The notes under the pieces were generated by a model, which was not told where the DNA came from, did no database searches, and saw only the letters and a program-made list of their open reading frames with translations. Below are positions 23,766 through 36,472 of a DNA stretch of 64,000 bases, one piece after another (within the stretch, counting starts at the first letter, position 1; every line of letters starts with the position of its first letter). This DNA is from Agroathelia rolfsii. Lineage: Eukaryota; Basidiomycota; Agaricomycetes; Amylocorticiales; Amylocorticiaceae. The position numbers were made by a program, and so were the translations under genes. Where the stretch lies: the NCBI GenBank assembly GCA_018343915.1, contig JABRWF010000004.1, positions 1,550,001-1,614,000 of the forward strand, read 5' to 3'.

Positions 23766-26564
23766 ATGTCTCAAATGCTGGCCCCGGAGCCCCCCATCAT
23801 TTCCCGCTCGAGCTCGAGCTCGTCTGTCTCCGACATTACAGCGCTATCTTCCTCATCCTTGCCATTTCAAAAGCGCAAGGCACTCCTCATTGGGATTGAT
23901 AATCGATCAAACAAAAAGCTGCGGTTGGACAAGCCCGTAAAAGACACAAAGGCGTTCGGGCAATTTCTTTTGGGTACTTGGTCTTTGCCTACTTACTGTT
24001 CATATACTTCATGTTGATCTTCTATAGAGCAGGGCTATGATCTGGAAAACGTTATCACTATGACGGATGATTTACCCAAGGATTCTCCGTACATGCCTAC
24101 ACGTGATAATATCGTATGTGTTCAGTCGTTTATGCGAGTCACTGGGGCTGATAGTTGTGCCCAAGATGAGAGAGTTGGAGAGTCTCGTCCAGGGCGCTAT
24201 GCCAGGCGATCATTTTGTCTTCTTATGTAAGACTTTTTGCTTATAACTTCACCTTAACGAACTAATGAATGCGCAGATTCGGGCCATTCCATACAAATTG
24301 ACCAGCCTCCCGGGAAAACGCCCAGAGAAGTCGACGGAAAAGACGAAGGTATAGTTGCATGTGCGTGGGTTCATGTCCGTGATGCTTCACTGAGTTTGTC
24401 TCTTTAGCAATTGTACCTGTTGACGGGATGGATGAGGAAGGCTATGCTATTCGAGACAAGGTCATCATTGATGATGTGTGTATCTTTATTCTTTAGACAC
24501 CTCTTCCTTTATCGCTCACACTTCATACAGGAACTCAATGACATTCTTGTCAAGAGGCTGCCTTCTGGATGCAACTTATTCGTACGCCTTGTTTGTTTTT
24601 CATGGATAGATCTAATTATCAATCAAACAAAATATTTACAGGCCGTTCTGGACACTTGCCATAGTGCTACCCTTCTCGGTTGGTATTCAAAGGACCTAAA
24701 TACTACATCACAGCTAACCGATTATTTTCCTCATCATCAAAAGATCTCTACCATCGTCGGTGTAACTCACGCGAACTCAACCCAAGTTTCTCCATCATCG
24801 ACCGTCAAAACTTAGGCACCTCTAATGCGAAATCCAGCAACTCATCCGTTACCATTGTACCATCTGATATCGGCGGCGCCCCGTCTCTATCAATGAAGAG
24901 CACTTCTTCTACGCGCCGTGCAACCATAAACGAGGCCCGTAGGATCACACCCCAATCTTCGACCATGTCAAATCCATACGGATCGGATTTCCAGCCAGCA
25001 CCTCCCTCGCCATCACTACAAAGGAAAGAATCGCAGCACGTCAAGTTTGCGGACTCTGCAAAGCCAGAAACAGACCATAAGTTCGACCTCAAGCGGACGT
25101 TATCACGCAAAATCGAGGAGGATGTCAATTGTGCCCGGATACACATCGCACATCGCACGCCCACTTTCAAAGCCGCCCTTCAATACTTCCACACTCATCA
25201 TAAGGGGTCTGCGCCGTTGGTTGCGACGTCCCCGGTCACGAGTCCGGCTAAGATGGTCCCGATCCCAATTCCAGTTTCGGCTCCACCTTCGGTCACAGTC
25301 TCTCCTCCAGTTAATTCGGATGGGGAAGTTTATTTGAGTCCAGGAGGATCCATCGGTTCACCGTCCTTACATCGCGTGAGAACTATCCAGGTACGCCTCT
25401 TTTGCCCATTCTTGGGCAATGTAATGTGGCGTCATTGATTGACTGGTGATGTCTGCTTATTAAAGGGCCACAAACGCTGGGCATCAGTAGATTCCTATCT
25501 TCATGATAAGTCCGGAAAGCACTCCAGGGACGCCGCAGCTTCGCCTCTGAGACCGCCTGGATTGGAAGGCAGCGGCGACAACAGCAGCAACTCTACTCAC
25601 TGTACTAAAGAATGCCATGAAGATGGAGATGCAAAACCTGGCCTCCATCTAAACACACACGCGGGGCAGAAAGAGAGCGACCATCTCAGTGCTAGTGTAT
25701 TTGGAGAGTGTGATGGGTCATGTGAAGACAGTCCTACTGAGCGTGCCAATGTTGTTAGTGACGTTCATTGGCTTTTGTTTTGCATTGCGCCCAACTTAAG
25801 TTGTCTTTATAGATTGCTTTGGCCTCCTGTGCTGATCCTCAAGAGACGCCAGAGTTATCCAGCGGCAAGTCCCTGACTGCAGTAAGTCCAATTCTTAGCC
25901 CTCTTCAAGGAAGTGTATTAAATTAAATACACTTTGTAGATGCTAATCGAAATTCTGCGTGAGATTTTATTTTAAAAAATCATCTTGGAAAACATCTCAC
26001 TGAAATATTGTATGCCATCACAGGAGAAAATCAGCGGCCCAAGTTACAATACATAATGCGGAGGCTCAGGTGATCTATTATACCCGGAAGTTCCATTATT
26101 GTTGCTATGTACTGATCACCTTGGTGTTACCCATTTTAGCGACGAATTCTACCACGAAATTGCAGAAACTGTCAAGAAAAAGAGAAAGCACGAAGAAATT
26201 AAAGCGGAGAAACTCAAGTCAAACGGAAAGGCTCCCCCTAAGCGAAAAACGACGGCCGAATTTGTAGAAATGCTTCATTGGGATCCCCAGGTAAGTCCAA
26301 TCTTTATCCTTGATGTTAATGTTTGGATTCCCTTGTTGACTGGTGAAATTCTATAGCTTTCGAGCAACAAGCCTCAGGTAAGCAAATAATGGAATGTTTG
26401 GTTTTTTGGACAGGCACTGACTATTGTATTTCCTTTTGCTACGCTTATTGTATATCTAGCACGCCGAAGATTTCCTCGATTTCTTCTTCAGACCTTCGGC
26501 TTATCCATCCATTGTTATGCCCCCTGGAGACCTGATGCCTCTAGTGGTGGCTACTGCGGCATAA
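23766..26564 (+). CDS. Metacaspase (caspase-like cysteine peptidase, C14 family) with a long insert
   Basis: Arg/Lys-specific cysteine peptidase of the metacaspase family, linked to stress and cell-death responses in fungi. After a Ser-rich N-terminus the p20 domain starts at KRKALLIGIDNR and includes EQGYDLENVITMTDD. The catalytic His is in FVFLYSGHSIQID (split by the intron at about 24228-24277) and the catalytic Cys in AVLDTCHSATLLG (about 24644-24676). An intron at about 24115-24168 must end at CCCAAG to keep frame. Between the Cys and the p10-like part lies a roughly 250-350 residue Ser/Pro-rich insert (24690-25750). The p10-like part resumes with ALASCADPQETPELSSGKSL, then MLIEILRENQRPKL, a Lys-rich helix and the end VVATAA. 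Both catalytic residues are present, so activity is likely. No prodomain zinc finger is seen. Confidence 0.9.
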
Positions 26565-27961
26565 CATAGCCCAAGTGAATTTCCACACCTCTCACATCAC
26601 ATCACTTTTTTTTTCGTCTCATTTACTTCCCTTCTTGTATTTCACCACTCGCATAGCACTAGCACTATAACTTATATTCTCTCGTTTGCCTTGCTTTTTC
26701 GCATTAACCTTTTTCTCGCCGAAACCCATATAGTTTCTATCTTTTTTTGTCAAATACGCATTCAAATTCGTGTAGTTAGTACTAGTCATTTTTACAATTA
26801 GTCGTAGTTTACCTTCGCCTTCATTTGGGCACTTACTTTTATGTGTAGTATTTCTTTTCTTACTTTTCTTTTCAGATTTGTTTTGCTTACGTACATACGC
26901 GAATGCATTCGGTACTCGAGGTACCGTCCACTGGTAATTGGGAACATCCAATGCATTGAGTGAATCTGATGCTGATTACAACTCCCACTGCTACAAAATC
27001 CTGAGATAAATTCGAGAAGAATGATATCGAGAAATTCAAATCAAGTAATTTGTCGCGAGAATAAGCTGAGCGAGGTTGTTGCTCGTACTAGTGACTCTAC
27101 GTCTTTGAATGACCCTAAGCTATGGTCGCGGATCTATTCGTCTATGCATGCAGTAGTGTGCGATGGTGAAAAGACCTGAAGTTTGCTCTGTCTATGTGTA
27201 TACGACAGTGAAAGAGCGAAGATGAGAAAGGGAAGGGGCTATACAAAAAAGAGACGTATACTAGTACATATATATCGTATAGTATGTCTGTCGGAGTTGT
27301 TTACTACTGCATGAATATAAGCTCCTAGTAGGCTACTACAAGCACTACCAAGCGACCTGAAGGTAGAAAACAAATCCATGAAAACAAGTACGCAGACTCA
27401 AGACAATGATGATCTTTTGAATTGACAAGCATGCCTAAGCAATATAAGCCCTTCGCACGTCTTCAATCCAGATGAGTGGTTGGGTCATTTATGGCTTCGA
27501 AGTATAGATCTCGCGGACCGACACGGACCGGAATCACCAGGTGTAATATATAGTGATACTCCCTTAACAACAGCGCGATCTACTCACACAATTCTGCGTG
27601 CCCTCTCTAAATGGATTGAAGCAGGGTGCATAATAGTAATAGTATATATTCGATAAGTAGATTGACACAAACGGCTCTGGCTTACATAAGGAGTTATGAT
27701 TTCGGTGTTCCCTGGGTCCTATCTCGAGTAACCCTACGCCCTCCTTTTCGATGATTCAGCATAGACGGCTCCAGATTTTAGCGACAATCAACCCTCTGCC
27801 CGTTTGATAAGACATAATTGTCCAAATTGTTGAGAAAAAGCCCTATGCCCACCCTTAGGCTGAAGGACAAAATATAAAAGGGGTGAATTCGCGTGCAAAA
27901 AGAATGAACCCATCCAAGTCGCGTTCTTCGTTCAACTAGTCTCCACGTGACTAAAATCACG
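26565..27961. other. Long intergenic region
   Basis: About 1.4 kb between the metacaspase 3' end and the first PP2C gene. The first 400 bp is T-rich on the plus strand, as in a 3' UTR. I saw no exon with recognisable protein on either strand. A CACGTG box lies at 27944-27949, right before the PP2C start. Confidence 0.5.
27944..27949. promoter_or_regulatory. CACGTG box immediately before a PP2C gene
   Basis: E-box hexamer 13 bp upstream of the ATG at 27962. It is so close to the start that it probably lies in the leader, so regulatory use is doubtful. Confidence 0.2.
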
Positions 27962-29462
27962 ATGCCAAAGACCGATTTAGGAGAAGAAAAATATTTCGGC
28001 CTAAACGAGTACACCGTACTGAGCGCAGACCAGATCACGGAAGTGTTGGATCGTTTGGCTAAGCCTGTCCAACCTGCATCTGGCGTGTCTGTGGTGAGTC
28101 TGCAGCCGCTGGAGACGAGTCCAGAGGGACCAAATCAGGACCGTTGGATGGTGGAGTCGTGGGAGATTTTACCAGATCAAATTTGGACATTTGCCGCAGT
28201 GTTAGATGGTAGGATCTTCTGAATCATTCACGATACGAAGGAAGAAGCCATAACTGATGCGTGCATTCGATATTCAGGTCATGCGGGGATAGCAACCGTC
28301 GATTACGCAGCCAAGCATTTGCCTAGCTTTGTGAGGATCGAGCTGTCGCGCGTGCTCGAGGTAACTTCACCAGGGCAGCAGCCTGAAAGCGAGAGCATTT
28401 CTTCGGCCCTGAAGACGGCTATTAGTCGTTTTGACGATAACATTGGTCAAGCCGTCAAGGATGTCTTCCCACAGACTGCTTTGGAGGATACCTCAAGTCC
28501 CGCCTATCTCCGGGACGAAGACATCCAGAAACTTGTCAATGACGACGAGACTGGGCTGGGAGGCAATGCTGCCAATATCCTGCGCGCGATGCATGGGTCG
28601 ACTGCCATTATATGTATCCTTGATCCTGCTCGTACAAATATATGGGTAGCTAGCCTTGGAGACTCGCAAGCAGGTGTGTCAGGGTTCAGAAGATCGTGTT
28701 GTCACGCTGATTTTTGGATGTAGTTATTGCAAGATCAGAAGAGCAGGAGTGGAAGGCCGAAGTGCTCAGTGCCAATCATAACGGACGTGATGAATCAGAG
28801 GCAGCACGCGTCCAAGCAGAGCATCCTAACGAAGAAGAATGCCTCTTGCAAGGTCGCATCTTAGGCTCTATTGCAGTCACGAGAGGTATGTATTGCTTGG
28901 TAAAAATGTTCTACCATATGGTGATCGGCTGATTCCGCCTGCAGCATTAGGAGACTTCGTCTTCAAGCTTCCGGCCATTTATAGCGAAAGGGTGTTTTCT
29001 CAAAAGAAACCTGGATGGAATGATCGTATCAGTGCCAAAATGAAGCTTTGCAACGCACGAAACATCACACCGCCTTACCTGAGCAATGAGGCAGACGTCC
29101 GCCACTTCGAGATACGCAGTGCCAAGGAAGCCACCAACGCACGACCGTTCTTGATACTATGCTCGGATGGGCTGATAGACCAATATGACCACTTCTCACA
29201 CGTTCCTACTCTTGCGCAGACCTGGGTGGATGTGGTAGCAAAGTCAATCAAGGCTGGCAGTGCGTATGATTCCCTTATCATAGGCTTATTTTCGTACAAG
29301 CCTCATTGTTTACATTCACAATTAGACTCGAACAAGGCCCTCGCGCTTCTCAGACACGCGCTAGGAGGTGAAGACGAGGACAAGATCTCTCAGAGGTTGA
29401 CAGTCGAATTCACAAGAGAGAAATGGATGGATGATACGACAGTAGTAGTCATACAGCTCTGA
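27962..29462 (+). CDS. PP2C-family Ser/Thr phosphatase, paralogue A
   Basis: Metal-dependent protein phosphatase of the PPM/PP2C family. Metal-binding motifs are in order: PNQDRW, then AAVLDGHAG (the DGHxG motif, split by an intron at about 28208-28278), LRAMHGSTAI, WVASLGDSQA (GDSxA type), LILCSDGLID and the C-terminal WMDDTTVVVIQL. Mid-protein signatures include SANHNGRDESEAARVQAEHP and GSIAVTRALGDF. The ATG at 27962 (MPKTDLGEEKYFGLNEYTV) is the first ATG in frame. Introns interrupt at the same places as in the opposite-strand paralogue at 34937-36472. Motifs resemble fungal mitochondrial pyruvate dehydrogenase phosphatase-like PP2Cs, but no clear transit peptide is visible, so location is open. 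Confidence 0.9.
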
Positions 29463-29769
29463 CTCGGAGGCAACTTGAAATATAATCATACACGCTGTTC
29501 CTGGTTATGTGACACGAGTGTGAAAGATGTACTGGTCCGCCTGCCGATCATGACATCACGTGATAGGTCCATGGACTCATTTAGCACTAAAGGTTTTGTT
29601 TCACGTGGGTCCGCGGACAGAGTGTATCCATCTTTCCATCAACCTCAACCCAAGTCGCTCTTTACTTTCTCTTCCAGACAGCTTTCGATCGCCTCTTGTT
29701 CCCTCTGACGCTCGTCAGCCGCTTCTTGACGGTCGCTCGTCATCTCCAGGACGGTTCTAATATCATACC
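29463..29769. promoter_or_regulatory. RAX2 upstream region with two CACGTG boxes
   Basis: 307 bp between PP2C-A and the Rax2-like gene, both on the plus strand. CACGTG occurs at 29557-29562 (in the symmetrical ATCACGTGAT context) and again at 29602-29607, 40 bp apart. A CT-rich leader precedes the ATG at 29770. Confidence 0.5.
29557..29607. promoter_or_regulatory. Paired CACGTG boxes upstream of RAX2
   Basis: Two E-box hexamers 40 bp apart, 160-210 bp upstream of the Rax2-like start codon. Paired sites are more suggestive of bHLH binding than single ones. Confidence 0.4.
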
Positions 29770-32700
29770 ATGGCGGTCCTTGGGCGTTGGCAGCCCCTGC
29801 AACCGTTTGCCTTGCTTCTGTTATGTCTCCACAACACCCAGGCCTCGCTGCCCCAGGTCGACTTTGACCGCATGGGTAAGGTTGGACTCACTGGCTCGTT
29901 TGCGGGACTCGATTTCTTCTCCAATACATCCTCCTTGGACTCATCTGCATCTACTTTGCTCTCACGCTCATCGTCTGGAGCACTTTCTCGTCTTGCATCG
30001 ACTAATTCTGGTGGAAGCATTGTTGCAGGATGTGCGCTTGACGACCTTGTCTACTTCGCTGGTTCCTTCTCTTCGATCAATGGGACGTCCGCCAATAATA
30101 TTGTATCCTACAACCCTTCGTCCGACACATTTTCTTCACTGGGTAGTAATGGCCCTGATGGACCAATCACCGCCCTCTACTGTGATAGCAAGGAAGGCAA
30201 GGTGTGGGTAGGAGGGAAATTCACGAGCCCTGGATCTGCAGTCGCAACCTGGAACCCCAAGTCATCGTCTTGGTCTTCTCCACCGTTTGGCGGTTTTTCG
30301 GGAGCAGAAGCAGAAGTGTTATCCATCACCACCAACGCATCGGAATCCAGCATTTTCTTCGCAGGGTCATTTGTCGCTTCCTTCCAGGGAAATGGGTCTA
30401 CTGTGCTCAACAACACGAACAATCCCAATGTCCCCTTCTCAGCCGGAGCAACACCATTCTCATCATCGTTGGTTCCTATCCCATTGCAGAATGCGCAGGT
30501 CGACGCCGAACCATCTACATCAGAATCCGGGTTCTCAAATATCAGTAACATCCTTTGTCCTGCTGGAGCAGACGGTGTCGGTAATACCTGGTTTGCCGCC
30601 AATGGAAATACTGCTGTCATCAACATCAGGACGTTCTCCTACATCTCAGTTAGTGGTATCCGTTTAGGCAACACTTTCCTGGGTGACCATGCGACTACCG
30701 GGTTTACGTATGTCATATTCATCTGCATTTCATATCACATTTTAAACTGTGTTACAGGGTAACTACGATTCCGGATAATGTTGTACAGACATTGACGTAC
30801 CTGGATCCCTCGGATAACACGAACAAGACATGCTCGAATCCTTGTCCTTTACAAACCAATTCTTCTAATCTCTACCAAGATTTCCTGTTCCCCTCGGCGG
30901 TCGCTGCTACCGGAATTCAGATCCAGTTGACTGAATGGACTGGTGCTGCGCCTGGTTTGCACCTCCTCCAAATCCTGTCATCTGGTGCGTTCGCTAGTGC
31001 AGTTGACTCGCAAAATCTTGGATCTTGCTTTAGCGAAAGCGCGAGCAACGCCTCATTTACCGGTAGCTGGCAAGTTGAGCAAGCGAATACCAACATCGCG
31101 GGTACCATTCAATCCGTTCTTGTCTCTGACGTCAACGTGGGTACATCCGCCGCATCGGGACCCAGCGTCACCTGGAATCCATACGTGAGCGCATCAGGCA
31201 ATTATGACGTCAATCTTCTCGTACCCGGTTGCACCGATTTGCAAGATTGTGGAAAGAGGACATCTGTAAAGGTTACAGTGTTCCCCGGAGGTGGTCTTCA
31301 ACCAACCGTCAACACAGTGTCTCAGCAAAACCAGAACGACGAGACTGTCCTCGTGTACAGTGGTCCTATCGTCCCATCAAGCACCACCTTCACCACAACC
31401 GTAACCATGACCCTTGCAGATGATCCGACTGGCAATGGGCAAAATGGGCAGTACGAACTAGTTGCCGGAATGGTTCAGTTGGTTTTGACTTCCGCAAACA
31501 TTACCGCCGATGCCTCGTCTTCGGGCAACGGTACGATCGTATCGGGGAGCAGTGCAAAGAGTGCTTTTGGATTCTTCGAGTGGCCACTCAGCTCGTCATC
31601 CAATGTGAACGCCGCCTCATTGATGCCCAACTCGACGGAAACAGCTTTAGATAGCATAGGTTTCAGTCTATTCACTGCATTGGGGGGAAATAGTAGCCTT
31701 ACATCATCCGATTCCGTCGGCATCGCTGCCGTTGCTCATCACCCATCGGGAACCGTCTTCCTTGGCGGTAACTTCACTCTCTCGAGCGGCACCGCGTCAG
31801 GGTCTTCGAACATTGTTGCTTTCTCTAACGGTGCCCTTTTTGCTTTATCCAATAACGGTCTGAATGGCCCAGTAACATCTATCGTCGTCGCGGGGAACTT
31901 TGTGTACGTCGGTGGATCCTTCACGGACACGGAATCTGCATCGACTTCAGGTGCATTGAGTGGGATTGCAGCATACGACGTATCGAACAATAAATGGTCG
32001 GCGCTTTCCTCTGGTGTCGATGGCGCTGTTACCAGCCTATCGTTTGACAATAACGCTGTTCAGGTGGTTGGCAACTTCACGCAGTTGCGAGACAGTGATA
32101 TTCCTGCACATGGGCTTGCTACGTGGAATGTGACGAGCGGATCATGGGTGAACAACGGCGGTTTCCTTGTTGGTAGCATGACTTTTGTGGGCAATGGGAC
32201 GTCCCCGAGCAAGGGCCAAGAGCAAACCCAATATCTGGCTGGATCAGTGCAATCGATTCTGGAATTCGGTTCCAGTGGTATGGTGATGTTGAGTAATGGT
32301 GCTAGTAACCAGCCTCCGACGGTGACGCCCTTAGGCATACAACTTGAGAATAACGTAACTGTTGGAACATTATCCACTAGTCCCAGCTCAACAAAGCGCT
32401 CTTATGTGGATCGTCACGCCACAAGTAGATGGCTCCCACACATCAGGAACATGTTCAAACGTCAGAGCAGCAGCTCCAGCTCGCTTACTCCACTCCCTTC
32501 CTCGCCTCCTGCCATCGCCCCCGCGGTTCTCGCAGGCACATTTTGGACCAACACATCGAATTCGCATCAAGTTGCCATCCTGGGAGGCAACTTCTCGTTC
32601 TCATCCGGACCTACGAACGCCCAGGCTGTAGCCATATATGACCCCACCACCTCCACACTTAGCGCTCTGCAGGGCCCACAGATCAACGGCACCGTTTGGT

Positions 32701-34461
32701 CACTCTTGGTTGTTCAGAATACGCTCTATATTGGCGGCGAGTTTTCGCTGTCTGGAACGAACGTGAACGGGCTGGCCGTCTATGATCTAAGCAACGGCAC
32801 ATGGCAAACCGATAACATAGCAGCGCTTCAGGCGAGCTCAGGGAATGTGGTCGTTAGATCGATCACCACATCTTCGTCCAAGGCAAATACCGTCATTGTC
32901 GCAGGGTCGTTCTCTCAAGCGGGATCACTGAATTGCCAAGCCATTTGCTCGTGGGATACATCTAAGTTGCAATGGAATGCTCTTGGAAATGGTGTCAAAG
33001 GTGAAGTATCCTCTGTGTCCTATGCAGGAGTAAGTGTGTTTGCTACGATTCCAGCTAGGCTAGTATCTGACCTCCATCCTCGTTTGTTCTAGGACAACCA
33101 AGCCATTCTTATTGCCTCCGGATCCCTTGCTCTCTCTAGCGGAGCAAGCGCGACGAATGTCCTTCAATTCCCATTCGCAAACGCTACTTGGGCTTCCGTT
33201 GGCTCTAACCTCCCGGGCCCAGTTACTGCATTGACGGTGAACAATGGCAACGCAAGCAGCATTTTCGCTGCCGGTAGGCAAGTCTCGTTTGTATTCTCGA
33301 GAGTACCTGTGGTTCAACTAATTCTTTTTCCAGATCTACCGATGGCTCATCCGTCTTTTTGGCCTTCTGGAATGGACAGTCCTGGAGTGAGCTTGGTGTG
33401 TCATCTAGTTTGTCAACAATGCCGATAGCTGTTGCTCATGATGCACCCTTCAGATTCTCCCCTGGGCGGTGCTACCAACATTTCGCAGCTGGCCATGGTT
33501 CCGCTGCAAGATACGCACAATACCAATTCTATCATCGAGTCCGACCGCATGCTGATGATTTCTGGCTACCTCACCGACTCATCTTTCGGGAACGCATCAA
33601 CGGCTCTTTTCGATGGAGAGAACTACATTCCTTACATCGTCAGTTCATCGGCAAGCGGTGATCCTGGCTTTGTGTCATCTCTGTTCAACTCTATCAGCAA
33701 CTTCAGCTTTGCTCAACACCGTGAGTACCAGCCCTTTGATATAATGTACTTGAACTTTGGGTTAATATAATATCATTGTAGATTACTTGGCTGTCGGCAT
33801 CGTCATCCTCATCTCGATTGCGATCGCTGCCGGAGTCGTGTTCCTCCTTGCGCTCATCGGTATCCTGTGGACCCTCTTCTCTCGCAACAAAGACGACAGA
33901 GCGAACAAATACGATCCGGATATGGCTGACTTCGATGACGACTCGACACACCACCGACCATCATCGCTGTTGGAGCACATCAATGCTGCCACACGCACCA
34001 CCATCTTCGGTAACAGCAACAGCCCTTACTCTTTCAACCACCCGTACGCCACAGGTGGCAAGGAAGAAGCCGAGGCTGCTGCTGCTGCAGGAGGTATCGC
34101 TGGCGCAGGTGTAGCTACCACTGCTGCTGACAATAGCGATCCGTTTGCGCCTGACGCTGGTGGTTTCGCGAGGGCGGAGACGCCATCGGAGGCGATTGTG
34201 GGAGGGATGGGTGACGATGAAGACACTGGCCGCCTAGTGCGTGCGAGGTATTCGTTTGATGGTGCCGGAGAGGGAGAGTTGCCGCTTGCTGCTGGTGCAG
34301 AAGTGGAGATTTTAGATGATCAGGATCAGGCGTAAGTTGACTCTGCCTGTTCTTTTTGTAAGGCGTGATTTTAATATTGTCTTGTTTGAAATAGGTGGTG
34401 GTACGCTCGAGATGTGCGCACGGGACAGGAAGGTGTTATCCCAGCCGCATATGTTTATTAG
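29770..34461 (+). CDS. RAX2: Rax2-like cortical polarity protein with C-terminal SH3 domain
   Basis: Large type I membrane glycoprotein that marks growth sites at the cell cortex in fungi. The ATG at 29770 opens a signal peptide (MAVLGRWQPLQPFALLLLC). The extracellular part is a long run of kelch-like repeats typical of Rax2: ALDDLVYFAGSFSSINGT, KVWVGGKFTSPGSAVATWNP, HPSGTVFLGGNFTLSSGT, NFVYVGGSFTDTES, NTLYIGGEFSLSGT and NTVIVAGSFSQAG, with many NxS/T sites. A membrane helix follows at about 33795-33880 (VILISIAIAAGVVFLLALIG), then a cytoplasmic tail with Ala-rich sequence. The end is an SH3 domain: ARYSFDGAGEGELPL, AEVEILDDQDQA, WWYAR and GVIPAAYVY. The last intron (about 34332-34394) falls inside the SH3. 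Five or so introns in all. No damage seen. The SH3 is unusual against the yeast protein. Confidence 0.9.
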
Positions 34462-34936
34462 GTAGTATAAAATTCTTGTACATACATCGCCATACGGAGA
34501 GCTGCTCCCTTTTCTTCTTCCTCTTCTGCCCTTCTTACTCGTACTTCTTCTGTCCAACATAATTTGACACTTCCTTTTTGGCTTTCTTCTTCTTTTTTGC
34601 CTATTAGTATTTGTTGCTGTCGAATGCGGACGTCCGCTATTTAGCTCTCCTTTTTTCCCTTTTCCGATGCTTGCCCTTACAATCATTCGCGTTTTGATAC
34701 CCATGCTTTTATGGATTCACGATAGCAAGTGACAGCTTGCATTGGGGGATATGACATGACGTAATAATGAAATTACAGCAGAACTTCAAGACAGGCATAT
34801 GCATACGATCAAAATCGAACTGTTGATAATAAAGAGTACATATTGCTATAAAGTCCCATAAGTTATGAACCTTGCATACATATATACTGATGAGATGAGA
34901 GACAGTATCAGAGAGTCCTGGAACAAGGTATGCATG
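34462..34936. other. Convergent intergenic region
   Basis: About 475 bp between the 3' ends of the Rax2-like gene (+) and PP2C-B (-). T/C-rich 3' flank near 34500-34600. No exon supported. Confidence 0.5.
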
Positions 34937-36472
34937 CTAAAGCTCCAAAATGATGACAGTCGTGTCATCCATCCACCGTTCTGCCATTTCCACCGTAAGC
35001 ATAGCGGAAACCTTATGCTCGTCTTGGCCACCAAGGGCGTGACGTAGCAGACGTAGTGCGTGATTCGAGTAGCCTGTTGGTACCAATTCAGTATGGTCGA
35101 TATAACAAGGATGAGGGTGAAGAACCTTCGCGTAGTTCGTCAGCTGCAACCGCCTCGACCCATGTTTGTCCCAGCGCAAGGATACTGGCGGAGTGATCAT
35201 ACAGATCCATAAGTCCATCCGAGCATAGGATCAAGAATGGTTGCGCAAGATGAGGAGTATCCGCAACAGCGGAGGATTCTTGATTTCTTTTGGAGGACAG
35301 ATCAACATGGCGGACGTCGGCGATATTGCTGAGGTAGGGAGGTGTCTGAATGCGAGGTATAACGTCTTCAACTTTGGCTGTCATGCGGAAACCGGGCGTG
35401 CGCTGAAGGAAGACACGCTCGGTGTAAACTCGTGGGAGTTTGAATAGATGGTCGCCGATGGCTGTTCATGCTCATGCTCGAAGAATGAATCATTTACGCT
35501 GGTATGAATGATGATACATACCTCGAGTGACGGCGATTGAACCCAGGACGCGATCTTTAAGCATGCATTCTAGCTCGCCGGGGTGCTCTGCTCGGATGCG
35601 ATCGGCTTCACCAGAGTCTCGACCGTTGTGGTTAGAACTTAGGACCTGAGAAACCCACTTATTGGAGCCTTCACAGCTACCCAGGACTATATATATCCAA
35701 GTAAGATCGTTTGAGTAAGGGTTTGCTGTCTATGTGTGCTTACCAGCCTGACAATCACCGAGGCTGGCGACCCATAAATTCTCCTTTTTGGGGTCCATAA
35801 GGGCAATGAGAGCTGTTGTGCCCCGCATCGCTCGTGTGACCTTGACGCCATTCTCGGGTATTTCGTTGATGAGGGAACGGATGCTGGCATTATCTAGGTA
35901 TGAAGGATCTGATGGATCCGTTAACGACGGTAATGGGAAGAGCTCTTGTACGCCTCTCGCAATAGTGTCATCGAAGGATGATATTGTACCCTTCAAGAGC
36001 GCAGCAACAGACTCGGTTGAAGGATTCTGAGACGTAGAGAGTAAACGCAACAATCCAGATTGTAGAATGCCTGGAAGAGTTTCCACCGTATACTCGGATA
36101 CTTCAGCACCAGCATGACCTAGACGTAAAGCGATCGATTTCAGTTTAGTAAGCATATATTCACCATCATGGATGTTGTACCGTCAAACACTGCCGCAAAT
36201 GTCCATTTGCCGTGGTCTGTGTCCCAGACCTGTACAGACCATCTATCTTGGCTCTTGTTGTTTGGATTGAGATTTGGCTGTAAAGATACAGTATATGTTC
36301 CCTGTACCGGGGTCTGAGCATCAGATAGACTTGTGAGCTTTTCGGTCAGTTGGGGTTCTGATAATTGCGTGTAATTCCATGGACCGAAATTGGGACCCAT
36401 TCCAAGGTGAGTCTTGGGCTTTCCCGCGCCAGTGCGACCCGGTAAAAGGGGTCTAAACATTGCCATTGCCAT
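34937..36472 (-). CDS. PP2C-family Ser/Thr phosphatase, paralogue B
   Basis: Second PPM/PP2C phosphatase, in inverted orientation to paralogue A across the Rax2-like gene. The start at 36472 (MAMAMFRPLLPGRTGAGKP) is longer than in A. Metal and core motifs: KSQDRWSVQVW, AAVFDG followed by HAGAEVSEY across an intron (about 36096-36170), TRAMRGTTALIALMDP, WVASLGDCQA, SNHNGRDSGEADRIRAEHPG, GSIAVTRAIGD, LILCSDGLMDLYD and the end WMDDTTVIILEL. The shared LLRHALGG(Q/E)DE signature and matching intron positions show A and B are paralogues. The N-terminus has a basic, Met/Pro-rich stretch that could be a weak mitochondrial presequence. Confidence 0.89.

Noticed and set aside
24110..24190. Stop in frame in the metacaspase after DNI when using the first AG acceptor
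   Set aside because: The next acceptor (CCCAAG), 18 nt after a GCTGAT branch point, gives an open frame beginning MRELESLVQG.
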